A stretch of DNA of 64,000 nt from Solibacillus sp040273735 (GTDB lineage: Bacteria > Bacillota > Bacilli > Bacillales_A > Planococcaceae), in NCBI RefSeq assembly GCF_040273735.1, contig NZ_JBELZM010000004.1:170093-234092 (forward strand), written 5' to 3'. The stretch's first letter is position 1, and each line of letters begins with the position of its first letter. The notes below the pieces were generated by a model, which worked only from the letters and a program-made list of their open reading frames with translations, was not told where the DNA came from and ran no database searches. Made by a program: the position numbers and the translations under genes. Positions 17,268 through 26,026 of the stretch are shown here, piece after piece.

Positions 17268-18113
17268 TTATACAGACGCAGTAGCACGAACAGATAGCCC
17301 GAAGTCCATATCGGCTGCTGTTTGTTTCAAGTTATAATAATCTCTTAACTTTTCAACAATCTCCGTCGGCGGTTTTTCGTTGTAGTAGCCGACACGTGTC
17401 ATCGTCATTCCGCTTACCTTCTGCAGATCGACAAGCGATTCGCACATTTTTATTCCTGTACCAAAAGAATCGATAATCGGGACATTGCCGACATGATGAA
17501 TATGGTGGGTTGCCAGGAATATATTCATTGGCCCTTCACCCGGGATAATGACATCCGCACCTTGCGATATTGCTATTTCAGCAGCTGCAATAAATTTATC
17601 GATAATGGGCTGAGGGTTTTTATAGCCTTCCATAATATCGTAAAAACCGATATCCGCCTGAACGATCGGTCCAAGCTTTTGCCCCAGCCCGTATTGCTGA
17701 GCATTGAAACGCAGCTGATCGGCTAACGGCGCCAGGAAATTAACAATTCCGATTTTTGTACCAAGCATTGACGCCATATGCATCGATGCGTGCCCGTAAC
17801 CGATCACCGGGATATCAACAAGTGCACGTGCCTCGATTAAGCCAACGTCCGGAATCGTTCCAATAAACATCGCATCATAGCCCGCTTTTTCCGCGATTAA
17901 TGCATTGCGGATGAACTGCTCCTTATGCAAACTTTGCAAATAGTTGTACGTAATATAGTGACCGGGATAATTTTCAGGGTACGTATCATTCGTCATGCCG
18001 TGAAGGACAACATCTACATCCGGACGTGCAATTTTCAAAATATGCTGAATGACCGCATCACGATATTCTGGAATATCTTCAATCGATGTTAAGCTTTGGT
18101 GCCAAATTTTCAT
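17268..18113 (-). CDS. Aspartate/glutamate/hydantoin racemase-fold protein lacking both usual cysteines
   Basis: A 281-residue protein of the Asp/Glu/hydantoin racemase superfamily. The segment YDAMFIGTIPDVGLIEARAL aligns with the region that normally carries the first catalytic Cys (IACFxDPGL), here Thr. GADVIIPGEGPM aligns with the second (LGCAGM), here Glu. Two-base racemase chemistry is therefore unlikely; other chemistry or a ligand-binding role is possible. Its start overlaps the stop of the flavoprotein gene upstream by 4 bp (ATGA), so it is the last gene of the operon beginning at 24814 and must be made with its neighbours. True function unknown. Confidence 0.78.
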   Translation of the reverse strand: MKIWHQSLTSIEDIPEYRDAVIQHILKIARPDVDVVLHGMTNDTYPENYPGHYITYNYLQSLHKEQFIRNALIAEKAGYDAMFIGTIPDVGLIEARALVDIPVIGYGHASMHMASMLGTKIGIVNFLAPLADQLRFNAQQYGLGQKLGPIVQADIGFYDIMEGYKNPQPIIDKFIAAAEIAISQGADVIIPGEGPMNIFLATHHIHHVGNVPIIDSFGTGIKMCESLVDLQKVSGMTMTRVGYYNEKPPTEIVEKLRDYYNLKQTAADMDFGLSVRATASV

Positions 18114-19489
18114 TTAAGTACCTCCTGCTTGTTTGCTTGTATTGCTGTTCTTGCAGCTATGCGACCAAAAATTGCAGCTTTTCCTAACGAGCTTCCCGTC
18201 ATATAACCCGCTCCGTGGAAACCTCCGACCATTTCGCCGGCAGCAAATAAACCTTTGATCGGCTCGCCGAACGGATCGAGTACATGCGTCTGTTCGTCGA
18301 CTTGGACACCTGCATACGTAGCAAGCATAGCTGTTGCTGTTTCCATTGCATAAAATGGAGCTGTTTCGATTGCTGTTGGTGTACCGAATTTATGTGTGAG
18401 CGATGTGCGGCCAAATGCTGTATCCTGCCCTGTTTTCACATCAGAATTATAAGTAGAAATCGTTTGCTTTAATGCATCAACCGGCAGCCTTACTTTCTCT
18501 GCTAACTGTTCAATTGTGTCAAAGCTTTCGATTAAACCTTCTCTGTAAAGTAGATCAAAATCATATAGTGCATCATTTTCGACGCTTTTGTCCATGACCG
18601 TCTGATCCCATACTTGATAGCTCCGGCAATTCGGTTGCTGTAATGCTGCATCACCAAGCAGCTTATATGAAATCGATTCATTCACGAAGCGCTTTCCTAG
18701 TTCGTTAACGATGATCCCGCCTTTATAAAACGTATGGGCCTGCCGTTTTTTATCATTTGTCGATGTTGGATGAAAACCGTATGTGCCTTTCAAATACGTA
18801 AAGTCTTCCAGCCATGCGCCTGCCGAAGCAGCAAGTTTAATCCCGTCGCCTTTATTACCGGCACCACCGAGTCGAACAGTATTGGCTAATTGCGGAGCAA
18901 ACTGTGCCAGGAGCTCTTCACTTTGAGAAAAGCCGCCCGCTGTTAACAGGACACCGTAATCCGTAGTAAGTTGATTTTGTTCACCGTTCTCTTCATATAC
19001 AACACCAACAACTTGCTCATTGTCTTTTATTAAACGTACAACGGATGCATTCGTTTTAATCAATACGCCGTTTGCTTCAGCATTTGCACGTAATTGGCCA
19101 ATCGCCTGGCTAGGAATGATCGTATGTCCGCGCGGGTTGGAATGTCCGCTTACAGCTTGGCATGTCTGGAATTGGACTCCCTGTTCGACAAGCCAGTTGT
19201 ATGTAGCAAGCTGATGTTTACCGTATGCTTCAATGAGTATACGTTTGTTTTTATAATGGCCTACAGCGAGAAAATCCTCCATTAAGCTTTCTGTCGTATC
19301 TTCAATTCCGAGCTTCTTCTGAAAATCCGTCTCGGCAAAGGCCATAAAACAGCCGCTTAATAAAGAACTGCCGCCAATTTCAGCTTGTTTTTCCAGGACA
19401 ATGACCTTTGCGCCAGCAGCAGAAGCCTCTACTGCCGCGCAAAGTCCTGCCATACCCGCACCAACAATTATAAGATGGTCACGGCTCAT
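18110..19489 (-). CDS. FAD-dependent dehydrogenase, fumarate reductase flavoprotein-like
   Basis: A 459-residue flavoprotein of the FAD_binding_2 group (fumarate reductases, flavocytochrome c, ketosteroid dehydrogenases, TcuA). It has the N-terminal dinucleotide motif VGAGMAGLCAA around 9-19 with VLEK at the end of strand 2, LLTAGGFSQ in the middle and the C-terminal GLFAAGEMVGGFHGAGYMTG that closes the FAD site. It likely oxidises or reduces a C-C bond alpha,beta to a carbonyl or carboxylate. The ribosome site AAGGAGG lies in the end of the GlcG gene, 5 bp upstream. Substrate unknown; the operon suggests a ring or side-chain intermediate. Confidence 0.85.
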   Translation of the reverse strand: MSRDHLIIVGAGMAGLCAAVEASAAGAKVIVLEKQAEIGGSSLLSGCFMAFAETDFQKKLGIEDTTESLMEDFLAVGHYKNKRILIEAYGKHQLATYNWLVEQGVQFQTCQAVSGHSNPRGHTIIPSQAIGQLRANAEANGVLIKTNASVVRLIKDNEQVVGVVYEENGEQNQLTTDYGVLLTAGGFSQSEELLAQFAPQLANTVRLGGAGNKGDGIKLAASAGAWLEDFTYLKGTYGFHPTSTNDKKRQAHTFYKGGIIVNELGKRFVNESISYKLLGDAALQQPNCRSYQVWDQTVMDKSVENDALYDFDLLYREGLIESFDTIEQLAEKVRLPVDALKQTISTYNSDVKTGQDTAFGRTSLTHKFGTPTAIETAPFYAMETATAMLATYAGVQVDEQTHVLDPFGEPIKGLFAAGEMVGGFHGAGYMTGSSLGKAAIFGRIAARTAIQANKQEVLK

Positions 19490-19494
19490 GCGTC

Positions 19495-19941
19495 CTACGC
19501 CTCCTTAACTGTTTCGGCCAACAGTTCAAGAGCGGCTTCACAAACTTGCATATCATGTGTATAGTGACCGCCACTTACACCGATTCCTCCGATACATTCA
19601 CCATCTAATTGGATCGGGTAACCCCCTCCGAAAATAACGAGGCGATTCGTATGAACTAGACCTTCCATTAGTGGCGGATCATCTTTTAAACGGTCGTACC
19701 ATTCATGTGTAGCACGATTATACGCTGCCGCTGAAAATGCTTTGTTTTGTGCGATTTCCAGCGCTAATACCGGTGCACCGTCCATAGCTGAAAATGCTTT
19801 TAAATTTCCGGCTTTGTCAACGATTGAGATCGCGAACTTCATGCCTAGCTCTTTCCCTTTTTCCTCTGCCTTCTCTAACATTTTCTTTGCTAAATCTAAA
19901 GTAACTGTGTTTTGTCGGAACGAATACGTTAATTCTGTCAT
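19495..19941 (-). CDS. GlcG/HbpS family protein
   Basis: A 148-residue GlcG/HbpS-fold protein. The signature is the N-terminal TLDLAKKMLEKAEEKGKELG helix, FAISIVDKAGNLKAFSAMDG, and the late GGYPIQLDGECIGGIGVSGG loop. Family members include a heme-binding redox sensor (HbpS) and many uncharacterised proteins encoded next to catabolic dehydrogenases. No signal peptide is seen, so it is cytoplasmic. AAAAGGGGA precedes ATG at 19941. It sits between an SDR and a flavoprotein in one tight operon, which favours an accessory role for one of those oxidoreductases; this is inference. Confidence 0.88.
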   Translation of the reverse strand: MTELTYSFRQNTVTLDLAKKMLEKAEEKGKELGMKFAISIVDKAGNLKAFSAMDGAPVLALEIAQNKAFSAAAYNRATHEWYDRLKDDPPLMEGLVHTNRLVIFGGGYPIQLDGECIGGIGVSGGHYTHDMQVCEAALELLAETVKEA

Positions 19942-19962
19942 TTTGATATCCCCTTTTCATTG

Positions 19963-20697
19963 TTATTTAGCTAAACCTACTGGTGCACCGAATCCGAAAG
20001 CTTCTACTGAAGTAGCAGTAATCGCGCGGCTTTTCGGCATTACAAGGTCGACGATGACATTTGCAATATCAATGGCATCCAACCAGCCGTCTTTATTTAA
20101 GTTCGCTCCGAGATCATTGGTCATTTGTGTATCAACCGGGCCCGGACAAACTGCATTCACGCGTATCCCATATGGTTTTAATTCTTCACCCAGTGCTTTT
20201 GAAAATCCGATTACCGCATGTTTGGAAGAGATGTAGGCACTGCGGTTTGGACCGCCTTTCGTTCCCCAGATCGAAGAAATATTGATGATCGACCCTGTAC
20301 GTCTTTCAATCATCGACGGAACCGTTTCATAACAGAAGTAGTACGGGCCATGGACATTTATGTCGTGCATTTTGATCCATTCATCGGGCGTTGTTTCTGT
20401 AAATGGCTTCAATGCCATCGCACCTGCATTATTGATTAATATATCGATCGGTCCAAGTTCCTTTGCGACAACTGCCACTGCTTCCTGGACTTGTGTATAA
20501 TCAGAAACATCACATTTAATTCCGATTGAAGGAACATTATATTTTGTTTCAATCAGCTGCTGCACTTCTGCACACTCTTGTTCATTACGCGCACAAACAG
20601 CAACTTTCGCACCTTTCGAAGCTAATAATAAGGCTGATTCTTTGCCGATGCCCCTGCCTCCGCCTGTCACAAGCGCTACTTTACCTAGTAATTCCAT
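19963..20697 (-). CDS. Short-chain dehydrogenase/reductase
   Basis: A 244-residue classical SDR, NAD(P)-dependent. Visible motifs: VTGGGRGIGKESALLLA (TGxxxGxG) near 10-26, NNAGAM near 88-93, the catalytic Ser in INISSIWG and the Tyr/Lys pair in AYISSKHA near 150-158. NAD(P) preference cannot be settled by eye, but the Arg after strand 2 (VCARN) favours NADP. AGGAGG lies 5 nt before ATG at 20697. It lies 10 bp after a TcuA-like gene, and probably oxidises a hydroxy or reduces a keto intermediate of the same pathway. Confidence 0.9.
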   Translation of the reverse strand: MELLGKVALVTGGGRGIGKESALLLASKGAKVAVCARNEQECAEVQQLIETKYNVPSIGIKCDVSDYTQVQEAVAVVAKELGPIDILINNAGAMALKPFTETTPDEWIKMHDINVHGPYYFCYETVPSMIERRTGSIINISSIWGTKGGPNRSAYISSKHAVIGFSKALGEELKPYGIRVNAVCPGPVDTQMTNDLGANLNKDGWLDAIDIANVIVDLVMPKSRAITATSVEAFGFGAPVGLAK

Positions 20698-20706
20698 ATG
20701 GGCCTC

Positions 20707-22125
20707 CTATTGATAAGATTTTTCCTTTTCCGCAATATAGCGCACAGCATCATGTCCTGCACGGCGACCGAATACTAAGCAGCGCAGCACCGATGTGCCA
20801 CCCGGATATTTGCCGTAATACACACCTGAAGTTTCGCCTACAGCGTATAAACCAGGAATCGCTGCTTCATCACCTGTTACGACACGTCCATTTAAATCTG
20901 TCGCTAATCCGCCATTTGTAAATACGTTGCAGCAAATAATCGGATACGCTATAAACGGACCTTCGTTAATCGGAATGGACCAGTTCGATTTATTTAGTGC
21001 CAAGCCTGTTGTCCCAAGGCCATCAACCCGGTTATAGATGAATTCGCCAGTCGGACATGCTACATTAAATTCATCGATTGTGTGCTTTAGGTTTTCTGCA
21101 TTCACACCGATTTGATTTGCGATATCTTCAATCGTTTCTCCGACGATTGCCGGGATATCAGTTTGCAGTGCCTCTTCATAATTCGGGATATTGTACATTT
21201 TCTGATCGGTAATCATGTAAGCGATGTGGTCTTCACATTCATAAAAGATTTTACGTGCCACTTCCTCATACTGCTCATCAATTGTCGTAACCCCTTCATC
21301 CGTAAAGCGTTTTCCCTGCTTATTTACAAGGACGGCATACGGGAACAACATAACGCCCGCTTCTTCACGTTTGCTTCGCGGGTCAACTGTTTCGGCATGG
21401 AAAGCATCAAACTGTCCTTTTCCGGCAGCTCCGATATTTAGTGCCATACGGATTGCCTCGCCTTTGTTAAACAGGCCACCTTCAGATACCGGGGGAATTT
21501 TATGTGCATCCCGGCCGATATACTGTGCCATCATTTCCTTATTTCCTTGGAAACCGCCTGCACCTAAAATGACCGCATTTGTTTTCAGTACGATTGATGT
21601 TCCGTCAGCCATACGTACTTTAATGCCATTGATCGCTCCTTCATCATCGAGCGTTAAATCCCATGCTGTTGTCTCATAAATAATTTCCACACCTAAAGCA
21701 CGTGCGCGTAACGTAAGGGCATCAATAATCGCGCGTCCTCCGCCAATCGGTAACAGGCGGGGTCTTGATGCTGTCAAAAACATCGTCGGTAAATAATCAA
21801 AATCAACACCTTTCGACTCCACCCAACGCAATGTTTCTCCTGCTTCATCCCGTAAGGTTTCGGCATAGGCGCGATCCATGAATGAATCCGAAAATGAGAC
21901 CATATCCTCAACAAGACCATCTGCAGGCTTATCGATATTCTCCATACGCATATAAGCCGCCGTCCAGCGAGTATTTCCACCGCGCTGTTCAAAAGGTGCA
22001 CGCTCTAAAATGGCAATTGTTAAATTTTCATTTTGTTCCTTCGCTCGTTCAGCTGCAGCTAATGCAGACGCTGTACCTGCTGCACCGCATCCTACAATGA
22101 CTAAATCATAGTCCACTCCGCTCAT
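20707..22125 (-). CDS. FAD-dependent dehydrogenase, tricarballylate dehydrogenase (TcuA)-like
   Basis: A 472-residue FAD_binding_2 flavoprotein. The N-terminus YDLVIVGCGAAGTASALAAA binds FAD, and QRGGNTRWTAAYMRME is close to the RGGN(S/T)RHT motif of TcuA, which oxidises tricarballylate to cis-aconitate. The C-terminal IPGLYAVGETSGVYYGKYPG completes the FAD pocket. ATG at 22125 is preferred to the GTG at 22131 because AAAGGTGG is then 7 nt away. It may act on a tricarboxylate, or on a cyclic enone as in ketosteroid dehydrogenases; the island context does not decide. Related flavoproteins are at 32342 and 56907. Confidence 0.82.
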   Translation of the reverse strand: MSGVDYDLVIVGCGAAGTASALAAAERAKEQNENLTIAILERAPFEQRGGNTRWTAAYMRMENIDKPADGLVEDMVSFSDSFMDRAYAETLRDEAGETLRWVESKGVDFDYLPTMFLTASRPRLLPIGGGRAIIDALTLRARALGVEIIYETTAWDLTLDDEGAINGIKVRMADGTSIVLKTNAVILGAGGFQGNKEMMAQYIGRDAHKIPPVSEGGLFNKGEAIRMALNIGAAGKGQFDAFHAETVDPRSKREEAGVMLFPYAVLVNKQGKRFTDEGVTTIDEQYEEVARKIFYECEDHIAYMITDQKMYNIPNYEEALQTDIPAIVGETIEDIANQIGVNAENLKHTIDEFNVACPTGEFIYNRVDGLGTTGLALNKSNWSIPINEGPFIAYPIICCNVFTNGGLATDLNGRVVTGDEAAIPGLYAVGETSGVYYGKYPGGTSVLRCLVFGRRAGHDAVRYIAEKEKSYQ

Positions 22126-22147
22126 ATCCACACCACCTTTCCGAATA

Positions 22148-23011
22148 TTAAGAATATTGTTTTTCCAGTTGTTGAATTTCTTTTAACTTGAACAATTCCT
22201 GGCGCTGTTCCCATGTGCAAATGACATCATGAATGTTTGCCTGGCATTCATCACGCATTAAAATCTGCATGGCATCTGTAGCACCTTTAATCGCACCGCG
22301 TAAAGCCGAATTTGCACACAGCATTATCTGAAACCCTAAATTTTGCGCTTCCTGACGTGATACTAAAGGCGTTTTACCACCTTCTACAAGATTGATAATA
22401 TGCGGAATACCCGTTACCTCTTTTGTAATACGCGACAATTGCTCATACGTAGTTGGCGCTTCCACAAAAATTGCATGTGCACCTGCCTCTTTATAAGCAT
22501 TTGCTCGTTCGATCGCCTCTTCGAAACCAAGAACACCTAAAGCATCCGTACGCGCAATGATCGCTAACTGATCATCGTTACGCGCATCAAGAGCAGCTTT
22601 AATTTTCCCGACCATTTCATCCTGTGAAATCACTTCTTTACCGTTGAAATGACCGCATTTTTTCGGCATAACCTGGTCTTCGATTTGCAGTGCAGCCGTA
22701 CCCGCCTTTTCCAGAACCTTTACCGTTCGCTGCATATTGATCGCATTGCCAAAACCTGTATCGGCATCAACAACAATCGGTACCGTTGTTACTTCACTCA
22801 TCCAGGAAACGACCTGGGCGATTTCCGTTAGAGTCGTCAGCCCGACATCAGCCCAGCCAAGCTGTGCATTTGAAATGCCGGCTCCTGTTGCATAAATGGC
22901 CTTAAATCCTGTTTCTTCGATAATGCGGGCAGTCATTGCATCAAAGGCGCCCGGTAATATAAATGTGTCTTTACTTGCTAATAACTGTTGAAACATCTCT
23001 GTTTTTTTCAA
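22148..23011 (-). CDS. Isocitrate lyase/PEP mutase family carbon-carbon lyase
   Basis: A 287-residue member of the family that includes 2-methylisocitrate lyase, 2,3-dimethylmalate lyase and oxaloacetase. Motifs: ILPGAFDAMTARI near 18-30, VDADTGFGNA near 81-90 (Mg site) and PKKCGHF near 116-122 with the catalytic Cys. TTG at 23011 gives the usual family start MKKTEMFQQLLASK and has GAGAGG upstream; an upstream TTG at 23029 would add six residues and overlap the preceding stop. The KKCGH motif supports a true lyase rather than a mutase. The product would be pyruvate or oxaloacetate plus a dicarboxylate. Confidence 0.87.
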   Translation of the reverse strand: MKKTEMFQQLLASKDTFILPGAFDAMTARIIEETGFKAIYATGAGISNAQLGWADVGLTTLTEIAQVVSWMSEVTTVPIVVDADTGFGNAINMQRTVKVLEKAGTAALQIEDQVMPKKCGHFNGKEVISQDEMVGKIKAALDARNDDQLAIIARTDALGVLGFEEAIERANAYKEAGAHAIFVEAPTTYEQLSRITKEVTGIPHIINLVEGGKTPLVSRQEAQNLGFQIMLCANSALRGAIKGATDAMQILMRDECQANIHDVICTWEQRQELFKLKEIQQLEKQYS

Positions 23012-23025
23012 GGTTAACCAGCCTC

Positions 23026-23811
23026 TCAACTAATTTCTTGGTATTTTTGGGTTGCGCGTTGATGGAAATAAATCGAAAAATCTTCAATATTTAAATCATG
23101 GTAGAAAATAATTTCCTGTGAATTCTTTATATAAACTTTTTGCGAGACTGCCCGCTTGCCGGCTAAAATCGTGACATAGTATTCTCCGCATTGAGGAAGT
23201 GTATAGTAGTCGTGCAGACCGTGTTCCATCGAGTATTGAACGCTATACGGCTTTCCTAACAACACCGTTACTTCCTCGACATAGCCCTGTTTCAGCTTTT
23301 CACGAATGCATGTCGAGCTCACCTTTTTACCTGAAATGGCAAAACGCTTAACAACATCAACTTTAATTTTCCAGTCGCTGTCTGACTGGATTGTAGCAAT
23401 CGTACCGGCTCCTTTAGTTCCGTACGTATAGTCATAACCTGCTACAGCGTACTGCACTTGAAGCCCCACTAAATATTGCTGGACAAATTGCTTCGGCTGA
23501 AGAGCAGCAAACGATTTCGTAAAATCCACAATATAGAACAAATCGACATCCAATGACTGAAAGCGCTCGGCCTTTTTCTCCATCGGCATTAAATAGTCTA
23601 CTTCTTCATTTGAAAAGACCGTTTTCGGATGGGGGAAAAAACTCATCACAGCCAATTTCAAGCCTTTTTTCCGGGCTTTTTTCCTCGCTGCTAAAATCAC
23701 TTGCTGATGACCTTTATGCACACCATCAAAAAATCCTAATGCCATTACTGCCGGTTCGCTATTTTGCTGGACAATCGCCAGATTTTTTTCGTTTACGATA
23801 ATTGTTTTCAT
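23026..23811 (-). CDS. Stand-alone FAD synthetase-like protein (RibF N-domain, degenerate C-domain)
   Basis: A 261-residue protein matching the FMN adenylyltransferase half of RibF, which turns FMN plus ATP into FAD. The nucleotidyl-transfer motif GFFDGVHKGH is at 26-35, FFPHP near 58-62 and SSTCIREKL near 165-173. The following LLGKPYS marks the usual junction to riboflavin kinase, but the remaining roughly 70 residues do not show the kinase motifs, so only FAD synthesis is expected. It is co-transcribed with two FAD dehydrogenases and a dioxygenase, implying a dedicated flavin supply. No FMN riboswitch was seen upstream; the housekeeping ribF should be elsewhere. Confidence 0.82.
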   Translation of the reverse strand: MKTIIVNEKNLAIVQQNSEPAVMALGFFDGVHKGHQQVILAARKKARKKGLKLAVMSFFPHPKTVFSNEEVDYLMPMEKKAERFQSLDVDLFYIVDFTKSFAALQPKQFVQQYLVGLQVQYAVAGYDYTYGTKGAGTIATIQSDSDWKIKVDVVKRFAISGKKVSSTCIREKLKQGYVEEVTVLLGKPYSVQYSMEHGLHDYYTLPQCGEYYVTILAGKRAVSQKVYIKNSQEIIFYHDLNIEDFSIYFHQRATQKYQEIS

Positions 23812-23863
23812 GCTTCTTCACAACCTTTCTAAAATGTCGTAATTTAGTGGTTTACTTAGGTTC

Positions 23864-24814
23864 CTACCTTGCTTCAATCGTAATATTATTTAATTCTTTA
23901 TCCTGCACACTGTCGCCCCAATATGTATTACTCAAGGCACGTTCTTCCAATGTCCACTCAACCGGTTCCCAATCCGGTTCGAAAATCAGGTAACCCCCCG
24001 AGAATAATTCCACACGGCAACCACTTCCAGGATCCATTACATATAAATAGATTGCCTGAGATACACCGTGTTTACCTGGACCGATAAATGGCAGATTATT
24101 TTCTTTTAAAATATCTGCAGCACGTAAAATATCCTGCGTATCATCCAGCCAGTAAGAAATATGATGGAGTCGGGCTGGTGTTGGAAGCGTTTCCTTTTTT
24201 ATCATCGCCACATCATGCACAAGTGGTGTCACACTCATCCAGCCGGCCAATATACCATCATCGCCACGTACATATTCACGCATATTGAAACCGAGCACTT
24301 CCATTAAAAATTCATAGGATTCATCTACATCTGTCGTCGTATGAATGTTTACATGATCAAATCGACGAGGCGAAATCCCTTTATTCCATGATTTATATAC
24401 TTGGTTTTTCAGAATCGAAGCTTTATCAGATGCAGCTTTTGACTTTTCCACGTCATAATAGAGTTCAAATGTATGGCCGCTAGGTAATTGAAAACGGATC
24501 GAATCACCGACGCCTGGTGTTGTGCCTTTTGGATATTCCTGAACAGCTATTCCTTGTTCGTCTAAAAGCTCTTTGAAGCCTTGAACACAATCAGCTGTTT
24601 TTGTACGCCAGCCGATATGTTTGACGTGAGCGCTTTCACCGGCTTCAATGCTTAATGTATGGTGCTGGAAATCACTGTAGGCACGCAAATAGTGAACACC
24701 GTCAATTTCCGTTGTTTCTTCCAATCCAATAATCTCTTTAAAGAAAACTAATGACTTTTCCAATTCTGTTGACACTAAAGCAACATGGCCTAATTTAGCG
24801 ATTTCTGGTGCCAC
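23864..24814 (-). CDS. Extradiol ring-cleavage dioxygenase (catechol 2,3-dioxygenase type), copy 1
   Basis: A 316-residue two-domain vicinal-oxygen-chelate dioxygenase closely resembling XylE-type catechol 2,3-dioxygenases: LGHVALVSTELEKSLVFFKE at the start, LPSGHTFELYYD at the end of domain one, and domain two with the Fe(II) ligands His154 (RRFDHVN), His218 (RLHHISYW) and Glu269 (RVELFSGGY). All three ligands are intact, so it should be active on a catechol. It opens an operon running to 17268, preceded by a 128-bp gap that should hold the promoter. Two clear paralogues lie at 29256 and 34761. Confidence 0.93.
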   Translation of the reverse strand: MAPEIAKLGHVALVSTELEKSLVFFKEIIGLEETTEIDGVHYLRAYSDFQHHTLSIEAGESAHVKHIGWRTKTADCVQGFKELLDEQGIAVQEYPKGTTPGVGDSIRFQLPSGHTFELYYDVEKSKAASDKASILKNQVYKSWNKGISPRRFDHVNIHTTTDVDESYEFLMEVLGFNMREYVRGDDGILAGWMSVTPLVHDVAMIKKETLPTPARLHHISYWLDDTQDILRAADILKENNLPFIGPGKHGVSQAIYLYVMDPGSGCRVELFSGGYLIFEPDWEPVEWTLEERALSNTYWGDSVQDKELNNITIEAR

Positions 24815-24942
24815 TGCAATTCCCCCTAAAATGATGGATATAAATAACTTCTTATTGTCTTCAATGTTACAAAATGTACTTTTTGATATCTAGGAAACTT
24901 TTATTCAGAAAAATCTAACTTTTAGTAAAAAATTACTGAATT

Positions 24943-25896
24943 TCAAGAATCACTTCCACTGTTCGCCAGCATAAATTCATATGGTAATACACCTGTCGTT
25001 TTTATAGGAAACTGCAGTAAATAGCCTGCTAGCGGTTCCTCTTTAACACGCGCTTCCGGCAATGCTTCATAGGCTGTTGTAACATATAAGTGGTCCAAAT
25101 TTTTACCGCCGATTGTGCAGGAAGTGACATGGGAAACAGGAATGATGAATTCTTCTTTAATCTGCTGTTCCTGTGGAGTAATACATACAACACGAGTTTG
25201 TTCCTTACTTGTTTTTGCCATAAGACCGCTTTTAAATAAAGTTACATATAAATCGCCTTCACTATCGATCGTCATGCCGGCAGGATACCCTTCGACCATT
25301 TTGAAAGTATATACAACCTTTTCAAATAGCAGATGTCCCCTTTCTGTTAATTCATATTGAAAGATTGCATGTTTCGAAGAATCGATATGATAAAATTTAT
25401 TTGTTTTGCGATCCCACTCTAAACCATTTGATATCGCTACTTTTGATAAATGCGTCTGAATTTCGCCTTCTGCATCAATGGAAATTAACTTTGCATTTTC
25501 GAATGGATAGTTAGAAAATGCGGTTTGCGGAGTTTCTTTGAATTTTTTAAAAAAACCGTCTGAAGAGCCTACCCATAGTCGTCCATCTGGTCCACATTTA
25601 GAATCATTTAAAAAATGTATTTCAGACAGATCTGGCGGCAAAACAAACGGTTTTTTCAGGCCTATTTTAAAATTGATTAAATAGAGGCCGTCTTTATAAA
25701 CTCCAATAAACTGACCATCTGTAGTCGGGATAATCGATTGAATCCATCCCATTGCATCATACACATCTTCTTTTTCCGTTTCCGGATTGAATGTGATGAT
25801 TTTTTTATTGGAAACATCAAGCCAAATCACCCCGTATGCCTGATGCCAGATTGGACCGTCTGCAAATTTCGCACGGTAATTCCCGCAAATCTTCAT
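24943..25896 (-). CDS. SMP-30/gluconolactonase family protein
   Basis: A 317-residue beta-propeller protein of the SMP-30/gluconolactonase/LRE family. Family marks are EGPIWH-like FADGPIWHQAYGVIWLD at the N-terminus, LNDSKCGPDGRLWVGSSDG near 100-118, ISNGLEWDRKTNKFYHIDSS near 155-174 and YPAGMTIDSEGDLYVTLF near 205-222. These supply the divalent-metal ligands of lactonases. No signal peptide. It is flanked by a terminator downstream of the aldolase gene and a gap before the copy-1 dioxygenase, so it is probably its own unit or the head of that operon. Hydrolysis of a lactone intermediate is inferred. Confidence 0.86.
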   Translation of the reverse strand: MKICGNYRAKFADGPIWHQAYGVIWLDVSNKKIITFNPETEKEDVYDAMGWIQSIIPTTDGQFIGVYKDGLYLINFKIGLKKPFVLPPDLSEIHFLNDSKCGPDGRLWVGSSDGFFKKFKETPQTAFSNYPFENAKLISIDAEGEIQTHLSKVAISNGLEWDRKTNKFYHIDSSKHAIFQYELTERGHLLFEKVVYTFKMVEGYPAGMTIDSEGDLYVTLFKSGLMAKTSKEQTRVVCITPQEQQIKEEFIIPVSHVTSCTIGGKNLDHLYVTTAYEALPEARVKEEPLAGYLLQFPIKTTGVLPYEFMLANSGSDS

Positions 25897-25943
25897 GCGC
25901 TCACCTTCTCTATCTATATAAGTATTTAAAAATATGAGATGAA

Positions 25944-25973
25944 TAAAAAGCTACCTCATTATATTAAGGTAGC
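25944..25973 (-). terminator. Terminator of the hydratase-dehydrogenase-aldolase operon
   Basis: GCTACCT pairs with AGGTAGC around a 10-nt loop, followed by TTTTTATTC on the minus strand. It marks the 3' end of the long catabolic transcript that ends with the aldolase gene. Confidence 0.8.
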
Positions 25974-26026
25974 ATTCAAAAATTATCGGTTTGTTTCATA
26001 TATAAATTTGCCAACACAGCTGCTAA

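Noticed and set aside
19742..20236. A 164-codon plus-strand open frame across the GlcG and SDR genes
   Set aside because: It spans two opposite-strand genes with their ribosome sites in place and has no recognisable protein features.
23812..24942. FMN riboswitch controlling the FAD synthetase-like gene
   Set aside because: The gene follows the dioxygenase gene by 52 bp and no conserved RFN-element blocks were seen there or in the 128-bp gap upstream.
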